This document shows, one piece after another, positions 26,338 to 35,375 of a stretch of 64,000 bases of DNA. Numbering within the stretch: the first letter of the stretch is position 1; each line of letters opens with the position of its first letter. Location of the stretch: positions 20,101 to 84,100 of the forward strand of contig RDXX01000054.1 in the NCBI GenBank assembly GCA_004292955.1. The letters are read 5' to 3'. The notes under the pieces were generated by a model that had not been told where the DNA came from, ran no database searches, and worked only from the letters and a program-made list of their open reading frames with translations. A program made the position numbers and the translations under genes. This stretch comes from Oscillatoriales cyanobacterium. Lineage in GTDB: Bacteria; Cyanobacteriota; Cyanobacteriia; Cyanobacteriales; Microcoleaceae.

Positions 26338-27810
26338 ATGGTAATTGTCATTGATGGCGTATTTTTTCAGCTATACAGAACCGGAATAGCCCGTGTTTGG
26401 CGATCGTTATTAGAAGAATGGGCAGTCAGCAATTTCGCTGAATGTATTGTGGTTTTTGATCGTGCGGGTACGGCCCCAAAAATTCCTGGCATCAAATATC
26501 GTACCATCTCGCCTTATGACTACAACGCTACGGATGCTGATCGCGAAATGCTACAGCAAGTGTGCGATGAAGAAGGTGCAGATTTATTTATCTCTACTTA
26601 CTATACAACGCCACTATCAACTCCTTCTGTATTCATGGCCTATGATATGATTCCAGAAGTTTTGGGTGCCAACTTTGATGAACCCATGTGGAGGGAAAAA
26701 CATCGTGGAATTCGTCACGCATCTGCCTATATTTCAATTTCAGAAAATACAGCTTGTGATTTAGTCAAGTTTTTTCCTCAAATTCATTCTAATTTAGTAA
26801 CTGTCGCTCATTGCGGAGTTGCGAATAATTTCTCACCTGCTAATCTAGTGGAAGTTAATTGTTTTAAAAGCAAGTACGGGATTTCCAAGCCTTACTTTAT
26901 TTTAGTCGGTGCAGGAAGTGGCTATAAAAATGCAAATTTGTTCTTCCAAGCTTTTGCTAAACTTTATAGCAGACAAGGTTTTGAAATTGTCTGTACGGGT
27001 AGTGGCATATTATTAAGTCCAGAATTTAGAGATTGTACGTGGGGGAGTACAGTGCATATGCTGCAACTCAGCGATGAGGAGTTGACTCTAGCTTATTCTG
27101 GTGCGATCGCACTGGTTTATCCGTCGAAGTATGAAGGTTTTGGGATGCCGGTTTTAGAGGCGATTGCTAGTGCCTGCCCTGTGATTACTTGCCCTAATTC
27201 CTCTATTCCTGAAGTTGCAGGAGCCGCAGCTTTATATGTGAATGATGATGATATTGATGGGCTAGCAGATGCGCTTTGCGAGGTGCAGAAACCCAAAGTT
27301 CGCGACTCATTGATTCCTGCTGGGCTGGAACAAGCGAAAAATTTTTCGTGGTCAAAGATGGCCAAAATAGTTAGTTCAGCCTTGATTGAAGCTACTCTCT
27401 TCCGTTTGAATTTGAAAGAGATTAATTTAATTATTTTCCCAGATTGGTCGAAATTAGAAGAGTTTTTGGGTTTAGAGTTGCTAGAAGTGATTAGGGCGAT
27501 CGCAACTCACCCAGATAAAAGCAAGATGACTTTACTGGTAGACACCACCAACATTTCTGACGAAGATGCTGATTTAGCTTTATCTAGCGTTGCCATGAAT
27601 CTGCTGATGGAAAAAGATTTAGATGTTTCGGACGGACCTGAGATTGTAGCGATCGGACATTTGAACGAAATTCAGTGGCAAGCGCTCGTGCCTTACCTTC
27701 GTGCTAGAATTGTCTTGGAGAATGAGAATAAAGAAGCGATCGCGCAAATAGCCTCCCCAAAAATTCCCTTGGTTCAAATCGATAGTTTAAGTGAGTTCAC
27801 AAATTTATAA
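26338..27810 (+). CDS. Glycosyltransferase family 4-type protein
   Basis: 490 residues from the ATG at 26338; an earlier in-frame start is less convincing, because the sequence MVIVIDGVFFQLYRTGIARV looks like a natural N terminus. The GT-B C-terminal domain contains LVGAGSGYKNANLFFQAF, ALVYPSKYEGFGMPVLEA (E-x7-E type donor site) and CPVITCPNSSIPEVAG. Residues about 359-490 are the FPDW module (INLIIFPDWSKLEEFLGLEL). It would transfer a nucleotide sugar to a surface glycan. It lies 45 bases after the FkbM gene. Confidence 0.88.
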   Translation: MVIVIDGVFFQLYRTGIARVWRSLLEEWAVSNFAECIVVFDRAGTAPKIPGIKYRTISPYDYNATDADREMLQQVCDEEGADLFISTYYTTPLSTPSVFMAYDMIPEVLGANFDEPMWREKHRGIRHASAYISISENTACDLVKFFPQIHSNLVTVAHCGVANNFSPANLVEVNCFKSKYGISKPYFILVGAGSGYKNANLFFQAFAKLYSRQGFEIVCTGSGILLSPEFRDCTWGSTVHMLQLSDEELTLAYSGAIALVYPSKYEGFGMPVLEAIASACPVITCPNSSIPEVAGAAALYVNDDDIDGLADALCEVQKPKVRDSLIPAGLEQAKNFSWSKMAKIVSSALIEATLFRLNLKEINLIIFPDWSKLEEFLGLELLEVIRAIATHPDKSKMTLLVDTTNISDEDADLALSSVAMNLLMEKDLDVSDGPEIVAIGHLNEIQWQALVPYLRARIVLENENKEAIAQIASPKIPLVQIDSLSEFTNL

Positions 27811-27820
27811 GTTTGTTCGT

Positions 27821-29401
27821 CTAGTTTTTACAGTAAAGGTGAATTTTCGTATTTTTATTTAAGTTTCGATTAAAATTACCAAATTCATACTGCTTAAATT
27901 TATCCTTCAAAAACCAAGATGAATTTCTCAAAAATATTTCCTTCTGGTATGGCAAAAGCACAACGCATGGCAAATATTTTTTGTTTTTAAGTTTATCCAA
28001 AGTTTGATAATTATAAAATTTTTCTATCTTTTGATAAAAAGAATTTTTAGGACTAACATAGCTATCAAAATACAAATTATTTCTACTTGATACATAATTA
28101 AGATATTTTTTTATTGAAAAACTCCATTCATAGGAAAGATGAGGGTTTGAAACAATTAAGATTGGATCGTTTACTTGAGTTTTTGCTTCTATTGTTCGCA
28201 GTAAAGCAGCGGTAGATTTCCCTTCAAGTGCAAAAGTATGTGCTGCATCCCAAGCTAAACTCAAGTTAAAGCTCAACGTAATCATAATTAATAATAAAAT
28301 CAACTTAGCTGCAAATTTATAATTTTTATTGAGATAATTGTAGATAGTTATTATTAAAAAAGCATAACCTAAAATTCCGGGTAATATGTATCGTTGAACA
28401 ATTCCAGACTTGGCGTAAAGCAATATTTGAGGTATTGCAACTAAGAAAAGTAAAATAACCGAAAAATACAAAGCATTTAAAATCGGGGGTAGAGATTGAG
28501 AATAAGGGGGCTTAATAGTTAATCTAATTGATATCAAACTTATTAATATGATCCACCAATAACCAGCCTGACTTAAACTTTGAGTAGCGTTGATGATACT
28601 GGAAATATTAAATCCATCAACTCCAGCGTATCCAATCTCAGGATTTAGCCCAATATAAAATTTGATAAACACAAATTCTGTACAAAAAATTATACCCAAA
28701 ATTGATAGCGATAAACTATTCTTCTTCAGAGATTCAAGCCATGACAAAGTTTTTATATGACGAGACATCCAAACTTTGAGCGCCGCTATAGCTGGAATCA
28801 CAAGAATAAAACTTTCTTTAGACAAAGACATTATTAAAACTAAAACAACAAATAAACTTTCATATAAACTTTTATATTTATTAACTTTCTCACTCAGTGC
28901 TGCAAATACTAAAGCACCCGCTAGTAAAAATGTACCTATTGTTTCAGCAGGCCCAAGTTGCCACCAGACTGCTGATTGCGGCCCCAAAGTTATTAAAAAG
29001 GAAAATAGTAGAGCTTCTCTTATTGAAAAATTGATCAACCTTCCAAACATGAATAGGAAGAATGTAGTGAAAACTCCTAACATTCCCGTATAAAGTGACC
29101 ACCAAGCGAAATTAATTCCTAGTAATCTTGTTTGAAGAATTCTATGAAAATAATAAAAGGGTCGAAACCTTCCAGTTAATAAATCATTGTGAATCCATTG
29201 ACTACTTACTTCAAAAATACCGAGTTTTTCAACTGTAAGATTATAGTTAATATGAGCTATTTCATGGTCATCAGTAAAGTGATATCCAGAAAACAGTGAA
29301 CCACTTGTGATAAATAGGAGAAACCAAAATATTAAGATGAACAGGAAAACAGTTAGATAATCATATTTTTTGAAAAAGCTAACATAGTTAGATATTTTCA
29401 C
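27821..29401 (-). CDS. Polytopic GT-C-like membrane protein
   Basis: A very AT-rich gene encoding 526 residues from a GTG start at 29401 (a longer frame to 29494 would overlap the next gene by 74 bases). At least ten hydrophobic segments are visible. The first outer loop has FTDDHEIAHINYNL, an acidic pair typical of GT-C glycosyltransferases, and TGRFRPFYYFHR. The last 100 residues are soluble. The gene's low GC differs from its neighbours and suggests acquisition. It follows the O-GlcNAc-transferase-like gene on the same strand and may use a lipid-linked sugar. The family is not identified with certainty. Confidence 0.72.
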   Translation of the reverse strand: MKISNYVSFFKKYDYLTVFLFILIFWFLLFITSGSLFSGYHFTDDHEIAHINYNLTVEKLGIFEVSSQWIHNDLLTGRFRPFYYFHRILQTRLLGINFAWWSLYTGMLGVFTTFFLFMFGRLINFSIREALLFSFLITLGPQSAVWWQLGPAETIGTFLLAGALVFAALSEKVNKYKSLYESLFVVLVLIMSLSKESFILVIPAIAALKVWMSRHIKTLSWLESLKKNSLSLSILGIIFCTEFVFIKFYIGLNPEIGYAGVDGFNISSIINATQSLSQAGYWWIILISLISIRLTIKPPYSQSLPPILNALYFSVILLFLVAIPQILLYAKSGIVQRYILPGILGYAFLIITIYNYLNKNYKFAAKLILLLIMITLSFNLSLAWDAAHTFALEGKSTAALLRTIEAKTQVNDPILIVSNPHLSYEWSFSIKKYLNYVSSRNNLYFDSYVSPKNSFYQKIEKFYNYQTLDKLKNKKYLPCVVLLPYQKEIFLRNSSWFLKDKFKQYEFGNFNRNLNKNTKIHLYCKN

Positions 29402-29420
29402 GCTAAACCATCTCGATAGA

Positions 29421-31670
29421 CTAAGTGTTATCACAATATTTCTGCCACATCTGCTCGTAAGCATTTTCCATTTCACGAGTAAACTGTTTGGCATTCCAGA
29501 GGGGAGATGTTTGCCTTGATTGCCGCAGTCGCCACGCTATCTGTTGTCGCAAAGCCGAATCTTTACCCAAGCGAACTCCCCACTCCACATACTCTTCATC
29601 AGTCCAAGCAATTCCTTCAGTTACACCCACATTCATCATCATCGTATAGCTGTTACGAGCAGCAAACTGCTCGCCAACTCGCGTTACCAGAGGAATACCC
29701 ATCCACAGAGTTTCTAGGGTGGTTGTAGCTCCGTTATACGGGTAGGTATCAAGAACTACGTCAGCGATGCCTAAGTTAGCTCGGTGAAAGGCTTCTGAGG
29801 GGTCTTGCGACAAAAATCGCAGGCGATCGCCCTCCACACCCTCTTCTTCCGCTAGCTGAGTAAAAAAGCGTTCAATCGCTTTTCTATCAGCCCCACCCTT
29901 GATTAAAAAGTAACTGTTCGGTACTTCTGCCAGAATCTTAATTTGTAATCGCGCTGTGTCAGGATGCCGCTTGTAGCCAACCTGAGAACTAAGATATATA
30001 ACGGCGTCGCTAGAAATATTCAAATGCTCGCGGCGCAGAGTCGGTACCTCCACCTCAAAACCATCCACAGCTATATAGGTTTGAGGCAAGCGCCAAATTT
30101 TTTCGCTGTAATAATCCTCGGCTGACTCCGGCAGAACATAGGGATCTGCAATAAAATAATCAATAGCGGGCAGTCCAGAAGCATCCCAACCCAACCAAGT
30201 AACTTGAATAGGTGCCGGTTTGAGCGCCATCACTTCACCAGTCAAATCCAGAGTGATGCTGTCTAAATCTATCAGAATATCAATCTCATCCTGATAAATT
30301 TGCTCAGCCATTTCTCCCGGAAAAAAACTACCTTGATGAGCTTTATGGGCCTGCTCAACATAGAATTCTTCTAACCAATCGTAGAGCGGCTTTTTTCTAT
30401 AAGCCATGAAATAAGTATAAAGTTGAAAGCGATCGCGGTCGTGATACTGAAACAGCCATCTCACCAGCCAGCCCACAGAATGTCTTCCCAGGCAATGGGA
30501 TAGGTAGCCAATCTTCAAAGGCTTGACAGTAGCACCAAGATTGCGACGAGCTAAGTTCCCCTGCCGAAATCGCTCTACCTCCTCCCTGGCATAGATTTCA
30601 ATGTTGGTTTGGCACAGTTTAGCCACTTGGTTTTGAAGTTGTCTGTTATTTTTTGCCCGATCCTGAAAGTAGGGGAAAAAGAAAGTTGTAGTCAACAAAC
30701 TTTGAACTCTGGTTTGAATCAGCGAGGTCGCCTGTCGATCGATCAGAGACTGCAATTGTGATTGGTGACGTTTCATGACAGAACAGACTTCTTCCCAATA
30801 TCCAACTGCACCCATCAACCCTCGAAGAATCTTGTAATTCGCATAAACTTTCTCGGGTAATTCCTCTGATAAGGAATAGCACAATTTAGCCAGTTCTATA
30901 CCTTTTTCGTACTGCCTAGCATTTTGGTAACAAGCCGCCAAATGATGTAAAAGAGTCAACCTTTGCAAAATGTCTAAATTTTCAAAATCTAAACGGCGAC
31001 CTATCTCAGCAAAACTAGCAGCTAGTGTCGCCGACGACGAAGAAATTTTTATACAGGCTACGATCATAAGTTGGACAAAATCTTGAGGCTCGCGGACATG
31101 GGGAAGACAGGCTTCCGCTAATTCCAGAGCGGACGGGTGAAAAGGATCGCAATCTAAAACACTTTTCAAGACTTGCATTAATAGCTCAAACTCTACTTCT
31201 ATCGGTGGTTCCGACTGGAGGAGTTCTATTACACCAAAAGAATATAGTTCATCTCCTGTGTAGATATCAAGGAGGATGGACAGCCCTATCAAATGGAACA
31301 GATTGTTAATATCGGTGGGATTAATCTCTCTTATGTGCTGGCGGATTGTCCAAGCTAGCGAATAGTCTGCCAAATTTCCCCTGCGAACAGCTTCAGCTTG
31401 CAGCACCTCAATCAGTTCCGCTGTCCACTGCTCAACTTGTTCCGGCTCTCCTTCTGCCATGCCAAGCAGCCAAGTTGTCTGAGCTTCTGCCTCTTGCCCT
31501 TGCAACAGCAACATCAACCCTAAATACCAGTAACAAGACTTAGTATCAGCTTCGTCTTCAATCGCCTGCTCGTATAAGTTTGCAGCTTGACTATAATCGC
31601 CTCTGAGCAGGCATTGATGGGCTTGTTGCTGCCAAAGGGCAGGCTCAGGAGATAGCGAACTAGCAATCAT
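29421..31670 (-). CDS. TPR and SPINDLY-type (GT41-like) glycosyltransferase
   Basis: 749 residues from an ATG at 31670. The N-terminal half is helical with TPR-like units (ALWQQQAHQCLLRGDYSQAA; CYWYLGLMLLLQGQEAEAQT). The C-terminal half resembles bacterial O-GlcNAc-transferase/SPINDLY proteins: KIGYLSHCLGRHSVGWLVRW, DLDSITLDLTGEVMALKPAP, VTWLGWDASGLPAIDYFIAD, and DVVLDTYPYNGATTTLETLW. Family members O-glycosylate Ser/Thr of proteins. It sits near a pilin gene, a possible acceptor. The next gene downstream on this strand is the GT-C-like protein, starting 20 bases inside the 3' end region. Confidence 0.85.
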   Translation of the reverse strand: MIASSLSPEPALWQQQAHQCLLRGDYSQAANLYEQAIEDEADTKSCYWYLGLMLLLQGQEAEAQTTWLLGMAEGEPEQVEQWTAELIEVLQAEAVRRGNLADYSLAWTIRQHIREINPTDINNLFHLIGLSILLDIYTGDELYSFGVIELLQSEPPIEVEFELLMQVLKSVLDCDPFHPSALELAEACLPHVREPQDFVQLMIVACIKISSSSATLAASFAEIGRRLDFENLDILQRLTLLHHLAACYQNARQYEKGIELAKLCYSLSEELPEKVYANYKILRGLMGAVGYWEEVCSVMKRHQSQLQSLIDRQATSLIQTRVQSLLTTTFFFPYFQDRAKNNRQLQNQVAKLCQTNIEIYAREEVERFRQGNLARRNLGATVKPLKIGYLSHCLGRHSVGWLVRWLFQYHDRDRFQLYTYFMAYRKKPLYDWLEEFYVEQAHKAHQGSFFPGEMAEQIYQDEIDILIDLDSITLDLTGEVMALKPAPIQVTWLGWDASGLPAIDYFIADPYVLPESAEDYYSEKIWRLPQTYIAVDGFEVEVPTLRREHLNISSDAVIYLSSQVGYKRHPDTARLQIKILAEVPNSYFLIKGGADRKAIERFFTQLAEEEGVEGDRLRFLSQDPSEAFHRANLGIADVVLDTYPYNGATTTLETLWMGIPLVTRVGEQFAARNSYTMMMNVGVTEGIAWTDEEYVEWGVRLGKDSALRQQIAWRLRQSRQTSPLWNAKQFTREMENAYEQMWQKYCDNT

Positions 31671-31929
31671 AAAGGCAAGATTCTCAAAAATTACTGGTTG
31701 AAAACTTATGCAACCCCGAATGTTATTGCGAGGGGTAGGTAGCTCAAGAAGAGATCTCGCCAAACAAAGCTTAAGATTACTGTGTTACAGCTATCGCTTC
31801 GCTGGCAATAACAAACTACGCAAGTCATACGATCCTCTAAGAAGAGTGGGTAGCGTACACATACACTACCCACTTTCCTAAAAATTTTAGGCTATGCCAG
31901 AAAAAAACATTCTCAAGCTAATGCCTTTC

Positions 31930-32457
31930 CTACTTCGAGACTTCTTGGCTGTCAGCCTTAGCGCAGACTGGAGGATTGGTAGCAACTCCAGCGAGTGCAG
32001 TTTGTTGGGTTGCTAGACTCTCGCACAATACTGCTAACGTAGTTGCTTCACTTGTAGCAAGAACCGTACCCAGAACCACCGATCCTGTATACGCTTTAAG
32101 TGCACCAACCCTGGCTATTCCCTGATTGGCAACTGCACTTTGACTAGAGCCTGAGACTGCGTAGTCGTAGTTAGTAGTTTGAGTTTTGATACCAATTCCT
32201 AGTTTATCAATGGTGTCTGTTACGAAGCCACCAGCTTCCGCATATTTTGCTTGCTGAGCTCGGTTCATTGAACCAGTGTACTGCTTGGCTTCAGACTGCT
32301 TAGCTTTGTTGGCTTGGTTGAGGAAGGAAGGCAAAGCAATAGCAGATAGAATACCGATGATGATGATCACGACCAGCAGTTCAATTAACGTGAAACCCTT
32401 ATCCAGTTTTTTATGATTGAGGTGTTGCAGGAATCTGGCTTTAAATTCAGTCTTCAT
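31930..32457 (-). CDS. Type IV pilin (PilA-like)
   Basis: A 175-residue prepilin with a leader of about 20 residues and the class III cleavage motif KGFTLIELLVVIIIIGILSA (cut after Gly22, mature N-terminal Phe, Glu at +5). The rest fits the cyanobacterial PilA layout: FLNQANKAKQSEAKQYTGSM, a variable Ser/Thr-rich head, and two Cys (CESL and PPVC) near the end that may form the D-loop disulfide. TAGGAGAAAC precedes the ATG. It is surrounded by glycosyltransferase genes; glycosylation of pilin is known in cyanobacteria, but the link here is inferred. Confidence 0.93.
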   Translation of the reverse strand: MKTEFKARFLQHLNHKKLDKGFTLIELLVVIIIIGILSAIALPSFLNQANKAKQSEAKQYTGSMNRAQQAKYAEAGGFVTDTIDKLGIGIKTQTTNYDYAVSGSSQSAVANQGIARVGALKAYTGSVVLGTVLATSEATTLAVLCESLATQQTALAGVATNPPVCAKADSQEVSK

Positions 32458-32564
32458 GATTAGTTTCTCCTAGAGGTGTGGATGCTTGACTTCTAACTCG
32501 TAAACTTAACTTACCCACTTTTGCCAACGTTCATATCACCCGCCGCCCATTTTTTTTCCTCTCC

Positions 32565-34802
32565 TCAAGCCGATCGCTCCAAAAGCACGTACAGAAAAGC
32601 TTCTAGCATACTTAAGAGTTCTTTCACTTCCTCAAAAGCCGTCTCTGGGCTCACCAGCTCCAGGGTGGCTGGGTGCAGCGGCCTGAGTTTGAGCCAGAGT
32701 TCTACTAAAGAGTTGACAGGCTGCGCTCCCTCCCACAGAGGTAGCAGGCAAGCCGCTAGCATACTCTCGATCGCGATCGGAACTTGAGTAGGCAAAGGAA
32801 TGTAACTGCTAATGATAAAAGGTTTCTGGCTGGCGATGCACTTGAGCAAATCTTCCCTCACCTGAGGAGTTTTCAATTGAGGATGCAAGTGAACCCGTGC
32901 TTGCTGCCAGTCCCACTCACTCCATTCGGCAACTGGCACAAAGAACTCAGGTTTCTGGCTGGGATGACCGCACCAAAAGTCAATGAGACGATGGACGGGA
33001 TGTAACAGTTCAAACATATGCAGCCGATCTTCTACAGAAATTTCTGGCAAGCTCATTTCTAAAAAGGCAGGCAAATTTTCTGAATCTTGGAACAGATCCG
33101 TCACATCCCAGTGCCGCCAGCCCACCATGCTGACAAACTCTAAATCAGCCGCTCTCAAGGCGGCAAACACTTCTGGGATAGTATACCCTTTGTCCCCCTG
33201 GAGTAAATAGTTCATGAAAATCCATTCATCAGTATTATTAGAATTCCAGTTTCTTGCTTTTAGAAGAACTTCATTCTTCAAAGCATTCATGGTTTCTCGA
33301 ACTATTTCAAGCTCTAAATCCTGCGGGTTTTCATCCATCAAACCCATCATGTTACAAATTTTTTGAGCCCTAAAAAAGCTAGCTCGCTGCAAGGCGCTAT
33401 GTAAATTTGTCCGAATAATTCCGTCTGGCTTTAAAACAGACTTCATTGCTTGCAACCCTACAACAATATCTGGCAAAAGGTAAAGAACTTCATCGTTATT
33501 AATCAAATCAAATTGCAAACCTAAACTAGGTAATTTTTCGATTGAGATTGCATGAAATTCTACATTTTCAAAACCGTGATATTCCAAGCGCTGACGAGCT
33601 AGTTTTACAGACTCTTCTGACAAATCAATGCCGACAATTTTAGCTCCTGGATTTGCTTCTGCCAAAATCAAGGCTTTGTATCCACTGCCACATCCAGCAT
33701 CCAAAATTATTTTACCTTCAGTTTCTATTACTATTTGATTTTTTAAGTAATAAGGCGTCACCAAATTATGAATATAAAGCTGTACATAGTTATTTTTGGG
33801 TGATTCCTCTAGCGGAGTTCTGGGGTAACAAACGGTATCGAATTGCTGGCGCACTTTGTCTGATACATCTAATTTTTCATTATTAACTGGCAAATTATTT
33901 TGAACCTTAATTGAAGTGGTCATCAGATTATTTTCTAGTTCTGTGGCGAGTTCGGCAAGCTCCTCTGACAGAGGATACATATGCTGGTACTGAAGGATTT
34001 GTTTGCCTATCAATGCCAAACGCCGCTCGAAATTTGGAGTAACAGACGGGTCAAGTAGAGGAGTTTTGTAAGGCTCAACATCACACCTTTGAAATTCAAA
34101 AGCTAAGCTAATGCGCGGATGAGGTGCTCTTTCGCTGCTGCGGCCTCCCCAGTGCAATACTGCGTGATTCCAACACAAGACAGAACCCGCATTTGCGGGT
34201 AATGCACGAATGTCTTGAAAGTTGATATTTTCCTTTTTTTCACCTTTTTTGATGTTACCATAATTGGCATCAAAAGGAGCTGGCAGGATGTACATACATC
34301 CATTGAGTGGGATGGCATCGCTAAGGGGAATCCAGATGGTTACACACTTGGGCATCCCGTCTGCTAAAAGAGTGTCATTCAAGTTGTCGCGATGTGGCTG
34401 CCATCCTTTTTCACTATTGGTTGTGTTGATATACCAAGCCCAAAAAGCGGGCAACTGTTGGTACTCCTCACCGAGGATAGCTGATAATATTTGCGACAAC
34501 CGAGAAAAAGTATGCCAAAACTCATCGTAAATGAAGGCGAATGGCACAGGCCAGCCGGACTCTCGCAGTTTTTCTATGCCATCTGCCATCCGCAAAATCT
34601 CTGCTTCAGACAAAAATGAATCGAGTTGAAAGTAGCCTTCTTTCTTGAGATTGAACAACAGTTTGTCCATGTGTTCTTGCTCAACTGCAAGAGCACTTCT
34701 AGATAGTGAAGTAACATCTTCACTTACCGTTAACTGGGGATTCAGGCTTTTCCAATAGTCGGGATTTTGAGCTTGCTCTAAAATAGTTTTGAGGCTAATC
34801 AT
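32565..34802 (-). CDS. PhyH-type dioxygenase fused to a methyltransferase
   Basis: A 745-residue protein with two enzyme domains. Residues about 50-255 look like a phytanoyl-CoA dioxygenase (Fe(II)/2-oxoglutarate): GWQPHRDNLNDT carries the H-x-D, and VLCWNHAVLHWGGRSSERAP the distal His and Arg. Residues about 355-480 are a class I SAM methyltransferase (IILDAGCGSGYKALILAEAN; IVGIDLSEESVKLARQRL). The C-terminal 200 residues are unassigned. Such a fusion could hydroxylate and methylate a sugar or lipid in surface glycans. It lies upstream of the pilin gene on the same strand, 107 bases apart. Confidence 0.82.
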   Translation of the reverse strand: MISLKTILEQAQNPDYWKSLNPQLTVSEDVTSLSRSALAVEQEHMDKLLFNLKKEGYFQLDSFLSEAEILRMADGIEKLRESGWPVPFAFIYDEFWHTFSRLSQILSAILGEEYQQLPAFWAWYINTTNSEKGWQPHRDNLNDTLLADGMPKCVTIWIPLSDAIPLNGCMYILPAPFDANYGNIKKGEKKENINFQDIRALPANAGSVLCWNHAVLHWGGRSSERAPHPRISLAFEFQRCDVEPYKTPLLDPSVTPNFERRLALIGKQILQYQHMYPLSEELAELATELENNLMTTSIKVQNNLPVNNEKLDVSDKVRQQFDTVCYPRTPLEESPKNNYVQLYIHNLVTPYYLKNQIVIETEGKIILDAGCGSGYKALILAEANPGAKIVGIDLSEESVKLARQRLEYHGFENVEFHAISIEKLPSLGLQFDLINNDEVLYLLPDIVVGLQAMKSVLKPDGIIRTNLHSALQRASFFRAQKICNMMGLMDENPQDLELEIVRETMNALKNEVLLKARNWNSNNTDEWIFMNYLLQGDKGYTIPEVFAALRAADLEFVSMVGWRHWDVTDLFQDSENLPAFLEMSLPEISVEDRLHMFELLHPVHRLIDFWCGHPSQKPEFFVPVAEWSEWDWQQARVHLHPQLKTPQVREDLLKCIASQKPFIISSYIPLPTQVPIAIESMLAACLLPLWEGAQPVNSLVELWLKLRPLHPATLELVSPETAFEEVKELLSMLEAFLYVLLERSA

Positions 34803-35117
34803 CGGTTTTGGCTGTGTCTCCCCTGAGTTGACGACTTATAATTTATCAATTTTTGCGGCAATATCCTTGGCTAGCTTAAAGGCCAGCAACAAGTTCAGCT
34901 CTTGCGGACTTAGCTTAACGTAGGAAATGTCAATGATGCGAATCTACCTTTAAACTGAAGCTTACCCAAAATTATCATAAATATTATCAGCACTCCCGGC
35001 ACGATCGATCGCACTTTTCCCCAAACCCCACACAAAACAAGACCACAGCCTTGCCATAATAGTTAAGGTCAAAGTTTCCCTCCCCCTCGCCAGATCGTAC
35101 AACCAACCAGCACATCC
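34803..35117. other. Gene-free interval
   Basis: No gene or repeat recognised. It separates divergently arranged genes and probably holds their promoters. Confidence 0.6.
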
Positions 35118-35309
35118 ATGAACACCAACATCAGCCCCATCCTCAAAGTATTCTGCTTCTCCGCCGCGTTTTCCCTGGCCATCAAGTACGCAGGGCCCAG
35201 CCTATCCATAGCCTCAACCGACTTCAACGCCCTGATCGCCGTGTTTACCCCCAGTATCATCCTAGCTGCGATTCTGGGCTGGCGGGCATGGCAACAGCAG
35301 CCGAGGTAG
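35118..35309 (+). CDS. Small hydrophobic protein
   Basis: A 63-residue protein with two predicted membrane segments (ILKVFCFSAAFSLAIKY and FTPSIILAAILGWRAW) and a basic C terminus. The composition looks like a real small cyanobacterial membrane protein, but no family is recognised and there is no obvious ribosome site. It precedes the SPINDLY-type gene on the same strand. Confidence 0.5.
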   Translation: MNTNISPILKVFCFSAAFSLAIKYAGPSLSIASTDFNALIAVFTPSIILAAILGWRAWQQQPR

Positions 35310-35375
35310 GAGTTGAGCAGCCGCACACAACACCAAAAGCCCCACAATACCCAAGAATACAGGACAGACGATCGC

